A stretch of 64,000 nucleotides of DNA, taken from Ctenosaura bakeri (Eukaryota; Chordata; Lepidosauria; Squamata; Iguanidae). The number at the start of each line of letters is the position of its first letter. Position 1 is the stretch's first letter. Below are positions 40,741 through 52,750 of this stretch, in pieces. The position numbers were made by a program, and so were the translations under genes. The notes below the pieces were generated by a model. It saw only the letters and a program-made list of their open reading frames with translations, was not told the origin of the DNA and made no database searches. The stretch is from assembly GCA_948474755.1 (NCBI GenBank), contig CAOLHI010000489.1, forward strand, positions 496,001 to 560,000. The letters run 5' to 3'.

Positions 40741-42774
40741 AATGACATGGTTGTTAGGGGAAATTAGAAGATTTCACATATTCCATAAATCTCCACCAAG
40801 CTCTTTGTTATCATAACTTATGAGCTAATTGTTCTCCAGAATTTGATGTTTCAATATCATAAACTAATCTCCCACTTCCTTAGGCAGTAAAAGTCCCCAG
40901 TTAGCTTTGGAGGAGAGAGGCTCCTTTGAAGGAGAGAACTAGTGTTCTGGCCACAGAATGCCCTTGCCAGAGGAGTCTTCCATTTCCTACCTTGTTGTCA
41001 TTTTAGACTATGAAAAAAAAATAGAAAAGAAAAAGAAAAGAAGACATTTTGGTGCCACAAGAAACTTTGTCATTGTAGTGCCATGTAAAATCCTTTCCCC
41101 AGGTTTTTTAATCATATCTGGGTGTTAATCCAGATCATTTTATATTGTAAGCATTTTAAATTTCTTTCAATTTTTGTTATTAGACAGACTATAGGAAGGT
41201 ATATAAATGATTAAAATGAGTAAATAAATAAGTCAGACAGATGAGGGGGAAATCTAGTGCTTTTGTACATATTTATATTTGTCATGGATAAATTACATAG
41301 ATGGACAGAAGGGCAGACAGAGATACAATCTGGCCAGATGGGGGGGAAATTGCCACATGTGATCTTGCAGTTTATAAACTGAAGTAAATCATAACTACTT
41401 CACTAAACTTTGTGGAATTATTACAAGTAGTCTGAATTCTATGTGAAAAAAAATATCTATTGATTTTTTTAAAAAAAATGTCTAAAAATATCAGTAGAAA
41501 TGAATCTTTTCTTTGTATGTTACTTTGCATTTCTTTGTATGTTTCTTGTCTGCTGTTCCCAAGTGAGTGAAAATTGCTGGCGGTTTACATCTAAAAGCAT
41601 TTGATTGGGACATAATGTAATAAATAGTCCTCTGCAGTGTGCCTGCTGATCATGTGTAGGAACATGCTTATGCTTAAGTTCCAGCCATTGTACTGAAAGA
41701 TGATGCTGTGAAACACCAAAAAAACATAACTGTTGTCAGCAGCATGGTGCTAAATACTTCTGAGCCCTAATGTTGACTTCACTGAAAACTACAAGCATAT
41801 TCCTAAGATGATATTCTGAACGGCAAAGGAAAGGTGAGCTCCTGAGATGTTTTACATTTCCCATGAGACTACAAGTCTTACTTGTGTCTGATACATTTTA
41901 ACCTGTCCTTGCAATTGTAATCCTCTTTGCATTATTAAGCATCAGTGCATAGTGCATAGCTCATTCTGTGCCATATATACTGGGAAAGTCTGGTATGTGA
42001 TTTAGTAGAAAGCACAAAAGGCTTCCAAAAAAAAGTTTACAGTGGCTGAGATCCAAACTGTCTCATAGGTGAGCACTGCCCCCCCCCAAAAAAAAGGTCC
42101 TTCCACTTACTAAGAAAAGAGGAAGCCAGTTTGGACACCTACACCCACCTCTGTGTACAGTATATAATTTATCATACTAAGGAGGTCCTCTTACTTGGAC
42201 TTCAAGAAAACCAATTGTTACCATGCCGTACACCCCCAAGTCCATGATATGATTGGCAAAGCACATTATTTGTCATAAAATGTAAATCATAGAATGTTAT
42301 GGCTGAAAAGTCATGCTTAGAAAGAGGACTGGCTGAACATGTGCAAAAATAGGTCAGATGGGAACTCAGGGCATGGCCAGATCATAGACAAGGGCTATGG
42401 TGTTAATGAGTTTGAAATAATCCCCTCAACAACTCAACCTTCAGAAACAATAGCATCTGAAACTATTTCAACAGAGCAACTGATTGTCTTCAACCGACTG
42501 CCTCTTCCTGCCAGAATTTGCCTTTGTTTCCTCACCTGGCCAGCCATGAAGAAGCCATCACAATTCCCATCTGCGCTTTGTCACCTAATACTAAGGCCAT
42601 TAGCCAGTTCTGGATCCCATTGTTTGCTCTGCCACAGTGCCATTAACACCTTCTTCTTCAGATAGGAAACAAGGTATTTAAACCCTGACTGTGAGCCAGA
42701 CAACTCATAGTACTCTGGACATAGGCCATCACTCTGCTGCTCCAATTCCTGTTCTTGCACTACCCTCAGTCTGA
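40741..42774 (+). other. Intron stretch without clear elements
   Basis: AT-rich. A fragment at about 41140-41235 ends gaaggtatataaatgattaa, then atgagtaaataaataa and may be a LINE 3' tip. At about 42330-42760 a sequence with aaggtatttaaaccctgac looks LTR-like, but no termini could be set. Confidence 0.5.
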
Positions 42775-42919
42775 GGCCATTTCCACACTAACTTTTTCTA
42801 GTGCTATTATTCCACTTTCAACATCCTTTGAGGCCCTTTCCTAAACTGCAAAGCCCAGAATCCCATAGGATGTTGAAAGTGGAATAATAGCACTAGAACA
42901 AGCTAGTGTGGAAATGGCC
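42775..42919. mobile_element. Harbinger-like palindromic element, family A, copy 4
   Basis: Both 17-bp-plus termini are well preserved (ggccatttccacactaac / gctagtgtggaaatggcc). Perfect TGA duplications are at 42772-42774 and 42920-42922. Length 145 bp. Confidence 0.88.
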
Positions 42920-43379
42920 TGAGCCATCACTTTTCTCAACAGGATAGATAAATTTCACCCACTTCTCTCTAACTTCTCATTATCCAATTTTTCCCTGCTT
43001 TTGTTTGGTTAGCCTTGTGTAGTTGTGAGACTGCTGGGATCTTGTGTGTGATTGTGATATTCCCAAATGAAGCATACCTTTAACCTCCAACTGGTGTCCC
43101 TACATTAGTACTGGTGTACATAGGTGGAAGATCCTGTAAGGTTATCTCTCCCATGCAGACCTCAACTTGAGCTAATAATTCCCCACCATTTCCCCACCAT
43201 TTCACAGGTACTAGCACTTTTGGTGGACCTCTGAGTCACCCACATTTTGGGACAACACATTCAAGAAGGTTGGTAAAGAAAGAGGATCTATAATAGACTT
43301 GTAGGCAGAAATTTTGAACTGTTGATTCAAGTTTGTAAACACCACGCTACAAATAATGACAAGGGATGGCATCCTGTCT

Positions 43380-43640
43380 AGTAGTTATACATTCCTACTG
43401 GTTTGGTATTTATTTTTATGACTGCATATCCCGCTGCAGCCATTAGCAGTTGGATAAGGAGTTGTGACAAGGGTTCTGCTTCTAATTGTCACACCAAAGA
43501 TTACTAGCCAGAAGGGGATGGAAACATCACCCTGCTGCTCCCTAATCAGCAGCAGAACATATTTCTGTCACTCAGTGTGTCTGTTGGCTGCTAAAGTAGG
43601 CTTGGAGTGTTAGGTCAGAAGACAATAAGTAGCTAAATAT
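43380..43640 (+). repeat. Unclassified interspersed repeat, copy 1
   Basis: It shares blocks in order with 50560-50960: ggcatcctgt...gtagttat, ggatggaaacatca, cagcagcagaaca, and ggctg(c/t)taaagtag. No terminal repeats or coding capacity are seen. Confidence 0.45.
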
Positions 43641-43645
43641 TCTTA

Positions 43646-44065
43646 ACTATTTCTGCACCTTACTGTTTTCCGGTGCTGGGGTGTGGGGATTGCGTGAGCA
43701 GCCTCCGGCGAGAGGCTCTCACGTCCAGGGTCCTTCGGCTCTGCACAAGCTGCCTGCTTGCGCAAGAGCCCCATGTCTTCCTTCTGCAGTGCAGCCTGGG
43801 ACTTTCCCAGGCTGCACTGGGGCAGGAAGTGTGACCAGCATGGCTCTGGAGGCTCCGCACACCAGGTAAGTGCGCGCAGGACCCAGGAGCAATGCGCGAT
43901 TGCACACCATTTTGGGCTTCTAGCCGAAAATGAAAAGGTGCACGATCAGTGCCTGCCGGCCCCTGGAGCATCACGCCATTGTGAGTGCGTCGTGCAGATT
44001 GAGCCTCACAATTGCGTGATGCTCCAGCCCCTCTTTCACATGGAAAATGCTGTGCGAAAAAGGCC
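43646..44065 (-). mobile_element. Harbinger-like element, family B, copy 2 (reverse)
   Basis: Reverse relative to copy 1. Termini are actatttctgcacc (decayed) and tgcgaaaaaggcc. The interior includes ttctagccgaaaatgaaaag. TTA/TAT flank the ends. Length is 420 bp versus 421 bp for the other two copies. Confidence 0.78.
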
Positions 44066-44331
44066 TATATCTCTGATATAGGATCTCAACTAGTATTTAT
44101 AACATTACTTTTGGGGTAACAAGAGAATATTGAAATTCTCTTCCTTCACTAGTGCAATTAGGGGGGCCCTTCTTGCTCACTGCAAGCCTCTCTCTGCCCC
44201 TGAAAACTGATCTGATCATCTTCCTTAAACTCCTCATTCTATTATGAAACTATAAGCTGTATGGGACAGTCATGACCCCTGTGAAAAGCTGCAAGAGCTC
44301 CAGGAAGCCCTTCTGAAGGGATAATGACTCA

Positions 44332-44861
44332 GGCTCTTTCCGCACAAGGCGAGTGAATCGGTCCGTGCCGTTACTCACCGCTTCTTCTTGGGTCCAAAGT
44401 AACACACACTCTCCCTTGAGCCCTTCTGCAGGGCTCCTCCATTAGTGCAGAGCGAACCAGAGCAGTGGGAGGTCTGTAGATCCGCACCGCTCTGGCTCAA
44501 AATGGCAGCTTCCTGTGGCTTCCAGCTCAAAATGGCAGCTTCTGGTGTCTTCGTGGGAGTGGACCAACTGCTGACACTGGCCATGCCCACAGCCCACCCT
44601 CTGCTGATCTTAGGCTCGCATTGGTACAAGCCTGCGCATGTGCACAGGCAAGTAGGAACACAATGGCGCATTCCAGAAAATGTAAAAACCTGTTTTTTCT
44701 GGTCTTTACTTAGCACGCTGGAGGACCACTTGGGGGCAGCTTAGATCAAACTAAGGTGCGGAACTAAGTTAAATAGTCTGCACCTAGTCTGATCCAAGGT
44801 GCGGATGACCTCCGTGCCAGGACACCTTGGCCCATTTTAACTGCCTCATGTGGAAAGGGAC
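44332..44861 (-). mobile_element. Harbinger-like element, family C, copy 2
   Basis: The left terminus is ggctctttccgcacaagg and the right terminus tcatgtggaaagggac. The subterminal ccgtgccgttactcaccg is shared with the copies at 52751 and 60255. On the minus strand this gives a donor-like ggtgagt. The interior has two tandem copies of ctcaaaatggcagcttc. The target duplication is unclear. Confidence 0.65.
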
Positions 44862-45231
44862 ATACTTTCCCCCAGCATACTCTACAGACTGGAGCACTCC
44901 AAAACTATAGCTCTATAGACTAATAGTGTTAAAGTATTAATCCTTTATAGCTTGAGAGTGATGTCTTTTTTGCACCCTTCAATGATTTGTGGCACAATCA
45001 CTCTACTTGGGGACAGGAGAAGGACAGAACCGCAATGATATTGTGCATTAGTGTGGTCGTGGTCCCGTCCTTCTCCTGTCTCTATGGCAGGTTGGGAGGG
45101 TGGGTCTGAGTAAATAGATTAGTTCCTGAAAAGTATATAAATTTGTGTAAACTTACAACATGCATATAAATCTCACTGATTCATTGGGTCTACTCTAGTT
45201 AGAACTAACACTTGTATATAAATATTGGTTC

Positions 45232-46137
45232 ATGATCACATTAATGGACAGGATGAACTGTGGAAATAAATTTATTACATGGATAAGAAAAATATATAAA
45301 AACTGCAAGGCGCAAATAGTAATAAATGGAGAGAAGACATCACCAATAGAAATAAAAAAGGGTACCCGACAGTGTTGCCCACTATCACCTTTACTCTTCA
45401 TAATGACCCTTGAAATCCTACTAACAGCAATAAGATCAGAAAATGAAATTAAAGGAACTAAAATAAGAGGACAGGAATATAAATTAAAAGCGTACGCAGA
45501 TAACTTAGTAATCTTTTTGGAAGAACCCAAACAAAGTGTGAAGAAATTGATGGAAATATGTAACGAGTATGGTGAACTGACTGGTTTTAAACTTAATAAA
45601 GAGAAAACAAAAATATTAACTAAAAATATGAGAAGAGAAGAAATTGAAGAATTGACTCAGATGACAGGTTTTAAAGAAGAGAAGAAGATTAAATACTTGG
45701 GAATAGTAATCACCAAACAGAATAATGAACTCTTCGAGAACAATTACAAGACAAAATGGAGGGAGATTAGAAGAGATTTGAAGAACTGGACAAAAATGAA
45801 TTTATCTTTGTTGGGAAGAATGTCAGCTATAAAAATGATGGTGTTACCGAAGATGAATTATCTATTTCAGAACTTACCAGTAATAATTAACTCAAGAAGT
45901 TTTAGCGAATGGCAGAAAGACCTTTCAAAATATATTTGGGGCCGGAAAAAACCTAGAATAAAATGGAAAATGTTGATTGACAAAAAGGAAAGAGGAGGCT
46001 GCAGAATACCTGACTTGAAATTATACTTTTGTGCGAATGGAATGACTTGGATAAAAGATTGGATAATGTTGAAAAATGAAAGAACATTGAATTTAGAAGG
46101 AGCAGATCTTAGATTTGGATGGCATGAATACCTTTGA
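45232..46137 (+). pseudogene. L1 ORF2 fragment, reverse transcriptase part
   Basis: Open for 301 codons. Recognisable pieces are RQCCPLSPLLF (fingers/palm), KLKAYADNLVIFLEE (motif C with the second catalytic Asp changed to Asn), GFKLNKEKTKI (motif D region), KYLGIVI (motif E region) and IWGRKKPRIKW. The catalytic motif A lies upstream of the truncation point and is absent. A TGA at the end interrupts what should be continuous ORF2. Confidence 0.92.
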
Positions 46138-46368
46138 TACAACAAAGCAAAAATAGATAAAGATTTTTCAAACCATTATTTAAGAAGGTCATTATTAGAA
46201 ATCTGGAAGAAATTGAAAAAGAAACTGTACCCTAGAATCCCACTTTGGGTCTCACCTCAAGAAGTTTTATACAGGAAATGGAAAGACCCTAAAGAAAGTT
46301 GGATTACCTATAGAGATATAGTAATTGAGGATGGAAAAGATGGCCTATGAATAAAAACAAGAGAAGAA

Positions 46369-47180
46369 TTGGCAAATGAAGGTTGGAACTGTCAATGGTT
46401 CCTATATATGCAACTGAAAGAAAGGTTTAAAATGGACTTGAAACTTGAAGGTTTCGAAAAAAATGTTCAATTAAATGAATTTGAAAAAATAATATTTGAG
46501 AAAAAAGAACATCATACATCACACTTCTATAAATTTATGTCAGATAGAGAACTAGAGACAGAAATAATAAAAGACACAATGATCACATGGGCCAGAAATA
46601 TAGATCATGAAATAAAGCTGGAACATTGGGTAAATAGCTGGAGAGACACTCAAAAATTCACTTTGTCGCAGCACTTAAAAGAAAACCATTTTAAAATACT
46701 GTACTTGGACCCAGACAAGTTGAGTAAAATGTACAAGATGAATGAGAAAAAATGTTGGAAGTGTAAAGAAAAAAATGGTACATTTTATCATATGTGGTGG
46801 CAATGCTCAGAAGCAAGAAAATATTGGGAAAAAACCATAAAAGTATGATGGAAATTTTACAAATAAATATACCAATGTCACCAGAGATATTTTTATTGAA
46901 TATGACACACCAAGTTGATAAAGCCTATATCAGACTTAAAAACATAATCTTATATATGGTCACAGCAGCTAGAATAATATATGCAAAACATTGGGAAAGG
47001 AACAAAATACCAGAGGTTGAAGAATGGCTGAATAAACTGATAGAATTAGTAACACATGATGCTTTAACCCGCGCACTGAGAGGAGAGAAGAAAGGAAAAA
47101 AAGAAAGAGAAATGGAAGCTGTGAAGAAGTATATCAAAACTAACTGGACTCGACTAAGTCAAGTAAACAAGGAAGAATAA
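46369..47180 (+). pseudogene. L1 ORF2 fragment, C-terminal part (frameshifted)
   Basis: The same frame as the upstream fragment reopens at 46369 and runs to 46848 with the cysteine-containing CWKCKEKNGTFYHMWWQC. Homology then continues one frame over (46794-47180) with INIPMSPEIFLLN and the extreme C-terminus, ending at TAA. A single-base indel near 46845 separates them. Confidence 0.88.
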
Positions 47181-47666
47181 GAAAGAGAAGTAAAGACTGA
47201 CAGTAAGCAAAACAGATCAAATAAATCTAAATAATATCAATACTCAGGCAAGTCAACAATAATAGTAATATAAGTGGAGGTAACAGATAGAATGAAGGTT
47301 TAACATCCAAACAAGGGAAAGTAGGAAGTAAAAATGATAGGGAAAATGGAATAGGATCTTATTAAGAAACTTTAATGTAAAAAGGTTGAAAAATAATGAT
47401 GAAATTTGTCTTGAATAAGGAAAAGATTCAAGCCAGGAGAATATATGTAAAGTATGGCATGATTAAGAAAAGATATATCAAAATAGAAGATCCTAACTTA
47501 TAGCAATAAGGAAAAAAGAAACATGGGCAAAATTAAAGATTGTATTTATATATTTATGTAATAAGTATTTTATACAATTTAAAATATGAACATGATTAGA
47601 TGATAATTTGATGTATATAATGACAAAGTTTTAATAAATAAATAAATAAATAAATAAAATATTGGT

Positions 47667-49641
47667 ATTTAATGTAGGTTGTAGTGTAACCTTTAGTTCA
47701 AGTGGTCAGATTGTGAATCATTTCTCTGGCCCAATTACAGTGGCCTCAGATCTCAGAAACAGAACTCTTAAAATGCAGCTAACAACTTATCTGTGAAACA
47801 GTTGAACATTAGACCCCTCCAGATGTTGTTGGAATGTAGGGAAATGATTTTCTGCTAATTTCTCAAAGGAAACAACAAATAATTTTGGCAGTTTTCTCAC
47901 TGCAGGAAAGTATTTGAAAACTGTGCAGTTTGAACACTATTCAAAGTTTGTGATTTAATCTGTGCAAAATTCGCACATAGCTTTTGCGTATACAGAGGAT
48001 AGCATTTTCTGCGAACAAATTCATTTTCCATGCAGAAAAATCTTGTTTTCTATGAAAAAAAAATCATGTGTCAATTTTGCACAGAATAAGTCCAAAATTG
48101 TGAGACTGTCTTCAGTCCAGGATACTTCCTCATCAGAGTTTCTCATCGCTCACAAAAATGCTTCTCAACCACTTCTCAAACATTTTTAAATATTCTTTCC
48201 TTTCGGAATGCTACTCCCAGTCTTCATCACCATTGCATGCACTGACTAGTGCTGCTGGGAGTCGCAGCCCAACAAGATATGAAGGGTTGTTTGATTCCCA
48301 CCCTTTGCCTAGGCACACATCCAGTCCAGCTTGCTGCTGTATCAGGAGAATGTTTGCATATAAGGGCTGCCTGTGGCATTTCAGTCTGACAGAAGTGAAA
48401 GGAAGTTCTATTCTATTCTGGTTTGAGTATGTGTGTAGTTTGTTGGTAGCTGATTAAACCTTACTAAATCACAGCTACGTTTTAGGTTTGTCTTGGAGAT
48501 AGGATAGGCAGATGATTTGTTGTCTGCTGACCATGTAGTTTGCTCTCTCAGCCACATACAAACCTGTCTAAACATAGGCAGAATGAAGAAAGGGCCAAAG
48601 GATCAAATGCAGCCACACAGAAATGATTTTAAACAATTTCGAAAGCTGGGTTCTTTAAACGCAAACGACTATTCTTCTCACACTTGTATAGCTATGCAGG
48701 AAAGTCAATATTACATGAAAAGTAATTCAACCATTGATGAAGTCAATAGGCACTTTGCTCATATCAGGTGTTTGTATAGTGTAATAAGCTATTAAATCCA
48801 AGCTACTTGAAGAATGTACACATTTGTCATCTTGTCCATCAGCTGTGGTGATCTACTGTGTTATGAGGTGTAAGGTATATCTAAAAGCAGCCAAGTTGTA
48901 AATACAATGAGAAAACTAATTTATTTGTTTTCTTTTATTTAAAAGAGTGTCACTTTAATTTGTCACAAACAAACATCTATTTGCCTGCTATAGAATAAAT
49001 CCCTTACTACCAGATTAATGACATGTCATTCATGCACGTAATATCTGCGTGACCTTTTTTTTTTTTAAAGGAGATAGCTAGCCAGGCCGAAAAGTGGATG
49101 GGGACCCTGGTGTAGGGCAGAAGCTGTGCCCTTTACTGCCCTCCAAAATTGGGTGTGACACCTATTTTTGGTTTGAGGAGAAAAAAATCCCAATCATACC
49201 AGTTTCACTGCCAAGTAATGTAAAGCACAAGGGAAGCAAGCACAAGGGACCAATCTAGAAGACTTCAGCATGGGACAAAGAATTAAAGCCCTCCCTCACA
49301 GATTTCATGCCAGAGTTCCACATTGGGTTAGAAAGAAACTATTAACATTTGGAAAGCCCATGCAGTTGTTATATGTATATGTGATATCTCAACTAATTTC
49401 ATCCTTAAGAAAGTCCAAAATTTTCATAGTCTTCAAAGTTTATCTGTTCCATCTTTAGGCCAAAGTCCTCAGTCATGAGGTTCCCAAAGTTTGTTCTTTT
49501 ATTTTGAAGCCTAAAAAACTCAGACTTTTTTTTAAAGACACTGGAAAGTACTTGTTTCAGAGCTATAATTCTGTTTATAATTTATTGCAGAAGGAAAAAT
49601 GTGGATGCTGGTTTGAAAAACAGCGGCAATTGCTATTGTAT
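47667..49641 (+). other. Intron stretch with AT-rich repeat and MITE fragments
   Basis: Includes a hAT-like end fragment at 47812-47833 (cctccagatgttgttggaat), the AT-rich palindromic repeat at 47895-48201, and a hAT-like interior fragment at about 48203-48275 (tactcccagtcttcatcacc, tgctgggagtcgcagcccaa). No exon is recognised. Confidence 0.6.
47895..48201 (+). repeat. AT-rich palindromic repeat, copy 3
   Basis: Same order of blocks as 3690-4078: tctgtgcaaaattcgcaca, then tttctgcgaacaaattcat, tttgcacagaataagtcc, ccaggatacttcctcatcag and catttttaaatattctttcc. Confidence 0.5.
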
Positions 49642-50062
49642 GGCCCTTTCCGCAGGGCATTTGCCATGCGAAAGGGCAACCGGAGCGTCGCACAATTGTG
49701 AGGAGCGATCTGCACAATGCACTCACAATCGTGCAGTGCTCCAGGGGGCAGCAGGCACTGATCACACGCCTTTTCATTTTCGGCTGGAAGCCAAAAATGG
49801 TGCACAATCGCACATTGCTCCTGGGCCCTGTGCGCACTTTCCTGGAGTGCGGAACCTCTGGAGCCGTGCCGGTCATGCTTCCTGCCCCAGCACAGCCTGG
49901 GAAAGTCCCAGGCTACACTGCAGAAGGAAGAGGCAGGGCTCTCGTGCAAGCAGGCAGCTCGTGCAGAGCTGAAGCAGCAGGGATACAAGAGCCTCTTGCC
50001 AGAGGCTGCTCCCACAATCCCCGCACCCCAGCTCTGCAAAAAGGTAAGGTGCGGAAAGGGCC
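49642..50062 (+). mobile_element. Harbinger-like element, family B, copy 3
   Basis: Termini are ggccctttccgcagggc and ggtgcggaaagggcc. The interior matches copy 1 closely (catgcttcctgccccagcac, agcctgggaaagtcccagg, ggtaagg at 50043). Length is 421 bp, identical to copy 1. The flanks TAT/TAG are an imperfect duplication. Confidence 0.82.
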
Positions 50063-50159
50063 TAGGTTAGGAACAGCAGTTGTTAAAATAATTAGATTGG
50101 GGTAAAAAGGTAGCTCCCAAAGCAGTTTTTGTGCCTGTTTTTTCTCAGCATACCTTAGA

Positions 50160-50400
50160 TTTTTAAATGCTTTAATACCTATTTATTTTTAGGGTGGAAC
50201 TTCAAGCTGATTTGATCTTTTTTTAAAAAAAATAGTGATAGTAACTAATATAATTTGTATTTTAATGTGGGTAATATATTGTGGTTTATTTTATTGAGGT
50301 TGTACAAGAACATTTATAGAATTTCTTGTAATGATACTGGAAGTCACCTTGCATCCCAACTGTGGGAGAAAGGTAGGGTAGAAATCAGATAAATAAATCT
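50160..50400 (+). mobile_element. LINE 3'-end fragment
   Basis: T-rich 3' UTR-like sequence is followed by actggaagtcaccttgcatc, then ccaactgtgggagaaaggta and gaaatcagataaataaatct. This fits the 3' end of a squamate LINE in sense orientation. The family is uncertain. Confidence 0.5.
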
Positions 50401-50559
50401 CAAGCCTTCCCTCTTCGAATTATCAACTGGTTCTAGGCCAAAAACAGGACAGTGGACCTAGGGCTGTTTTGGTGCAGCTCTAATCTGTGCCTCTTTTTCT
50501 TTTGTAATTTCATAGACATTGTCTCCCCTATTTCTTGATCAGAACTGGGAAGAAATATG

Positions 50560-50960
50560 TTACAACCAATTATGTTGGCTGGCATCCTGTATTGTAGTTA
50601 TGGATTTGTAACCTTGAGTTATGGATCTGTATTCAGTAAGACTATGTATTAACAAATGTGGCACAATAGTAAATGCCTCACTTGGTGCAGCCAGTATCTG
50701 CATCAAGTGACAGAGGTCTGTTCAGCTGCTGATCAACATGCAGAAAGATGATATTTCTAACCTCCTCCCACCAGCAGGTGAAGCTGCAACCATCAGAAGC
50801 AGGTCTCTTGTTGCAGTTCCTCATCAGGGCCTCCCATGTATGGATGGAAACATCATTTTCTTCCATCTTATTCAGCAGCAGAACAGACTTCCATTGTTTG
50901 ATGCAGCTGCTGGCTGTTAAAGTAGACATAGTGAGTCGGCCAGGAGATGTAACTTAGTGA
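50560..50960 (+). repeat. Unclassified interspersed repeat, copy 2
   Basis: Homologous to 43380-43640 over several blocks (ggatggaaacatcattttct, cagcagcagaacagacttcc, gctgttaaagtagacatag) but longer on the left. A related piece (agatgtgtggggagaaagaa, tgatgtttccatcagg) appears at about 53505-53585 in reverse. Confidence 0.4.
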
Positions 50961-51252
50961 CATATTTGTAACATATTCATAACTAACTAGGCAACATAGC
51001 ATATCAACACTTGTTTGTAGAATTAGTTTTTGAGAGAACATCATAATGACTGGTAATGGTTTCATTTTATTGTGGTATCAATTTCTCATTTTCCCTGAAA
51101 TGTGTGTTGTAGGTCATTGGAAGTTATGAAGAGCTTTGGCCATGTTTAAAATATTTTGAAAGGCCATTTTAAAGAATAATAGTCTTATCAGGTAGTCTTC
51201 TTCTTCCAATGCTGTTATCAATAGATTTGCTATTAGTGTCAATTGTTTCTTA

Positions 51253-51454
51253 GGCCATTTCCGCACCACACTGTTATACTGCTATTATTCCACTTTCAAC
51301 ATCCTATGGAATCCTGGGATTTGCAATTTAGGGAGGGGCCTCTAGAATTCTCAGCCAGAGAGCTCTTTGGCCTCAATAAATGACAAAACCCAGAATTCCA
51401 CAGGATGTTGAAAGTGGAATAATAGCACTATAACTGTGCAGTGTAGAAATGACC
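51253..51454. mobile_element. Harbinger-like palindromic element, family A, copy 5
   Basis: Termini are ggccatttccgcaccacac and tgcagtgtagaaatgacc, with perfect TTA duplications (51250-51252, 51455-51457). The arms tattccactttcaacatcc / ggatgttgaaagtggaata are exact complements. Confidence 0.9.
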
Positions 51455-52310
51455 TTAGAAAGATAATTGTTCAAGAAAAAAAAAAGCATGGTTTGGTTCT
51501 TTATAAGCTATATACTTTATATGCTATTTATTTAAAAATTGCAACTATATCCTAGCAATAGTTTTTCATTCTTTCCAACCAGTGAAAGAGCATTTTAAAA
51601 GAGGCCAGATGGTAAGAATGCAGCCCTTGATGTCCAAATGGAAGATCACAGTATCTCAGACAACAGCAAATCTAAGTCCCCCTCCCACTTTTTTTCATAT
51701 AAACTTTCTTGCTCTATTTATTGGGTATCTGTAATAAGAATAGATAAAGTTTTGAGATAAGACCTTTCTCCTTGCTATCCAAAAGGAGCACACAATCATT
51801 CGCAACAAGCCTCGCTGCCAACAAGAGATCTGTATCGCTTGTGATGAAGTGAAACAAGAAGGTAGTTATGGCAAAGAGGGAAATGTTTTAACATAGCATT
51901 TCTAAACATGCATGCTCAAATGAGATAAAGAAGATGGGGAATAGGATGGATTTTATGAATAAAAGTTGAACAAGTTTATGATAACCTTTCTGCCCAGGAT
52001 ACAAGGATTGCATCTGGCAAAGTTAATACTAAGAAAAGAAGAAAGCATGTATATGTTACAATGGATATCTCTGAAGTGTGGCAGCTCTTGACATTCATAC
52101 ATGAGTGTTGACACTCCAAGATAAATGTTGTGAATTCCAAAACCTCAGTGATATATCAGTGAATGCTAAGAGTCACAGGATTCATTTGTGTAACATTTGC
52201 TTGCATAAGAACATTTATTATCAGATCACATGGGATAACATATAAGGAAGCTTCAACATTTTTTTTTACAAAAAGCATAGAAACATTTTTGTAAGTATAC
52301 AGGAATTATG

Positions 52311-52356
<46 letters not shown>
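52311..52356 (+). repeat. (AAAG)n microsatellite
   Basis: About eleven uninterrupted gaaa units. Confidence 0.95.
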
Positions 52357-52750
52357 TTCACCACTATTTTATTTGGACAAATAAGGGGGTTTCCTGATAC
52401 TTGGGAATCTGGTTGGGAAGAACATAAGCTGAGAATATTGCATAGTTTTCTCCCAGTATTTAGATTTCCCAGTTTTTCAGGAAACTGTTGTCTGAAGAAA
52501 TACACATGGGTTCTTTGTGTCACAACTGTGCATTTTTTCCCATAAAAACTCATGTTATTTTGTGGATAAAATGTTTCCGAATAGCCAAGTGTTTCTTTTT
52601 GTGTGTGTTTGTGCAAGATTGCTGTTTCTTGCATTGCAATCTTGTACAACACCAATCTTGCAAAAATAATAATAATAATAATAATCTTGCACCAAAAATA
52701 GCCGCATAAGTTTTATTTTTTATTTTTTTTATTTGGGTATATTGAACTAA

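Larger units (their letters stand above)
45230..47656 (+). mobile_element. L1 retrotransposon, 5'-truncated, inactive
   Basis: The 2.4-kb element is flanked by perfect 10-bp duplications aaatattggt (45220-45229, 47657-47666) and ends in a (TAAA)n tail. It encodes the 3' part of L1 ORF2. The reverse-transcriptase segment starts after motif A and includes KKGTRQCCPLSPLLF. The motif-C region is YADN instead of YADD (45493-45504). A thumb region and a C-terminal CWKCKEKNGTFYHMWWQC cysteine segment (46753-46806) follow. The frame is broken by TGA stops at 46135-46137 and 46348-46350 and by a +/-1 shift near 46845. It is therefore dead. It lies in sense orientation within the TNNI3K intron. Confidence 0.93.

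Noticed and set aside
42283..42325. CR1 3' tip
   Set aside because: The words atcatagaatgttatggctg resemble a CR1 end but the match is too short to support without a search.
49575..50105. 154- and 135-codon frames
   Set aside because: Shadows of the GC-rich family B transposon. Equivalent frames occur in the other two copies (13543-13907, 43660-44081).
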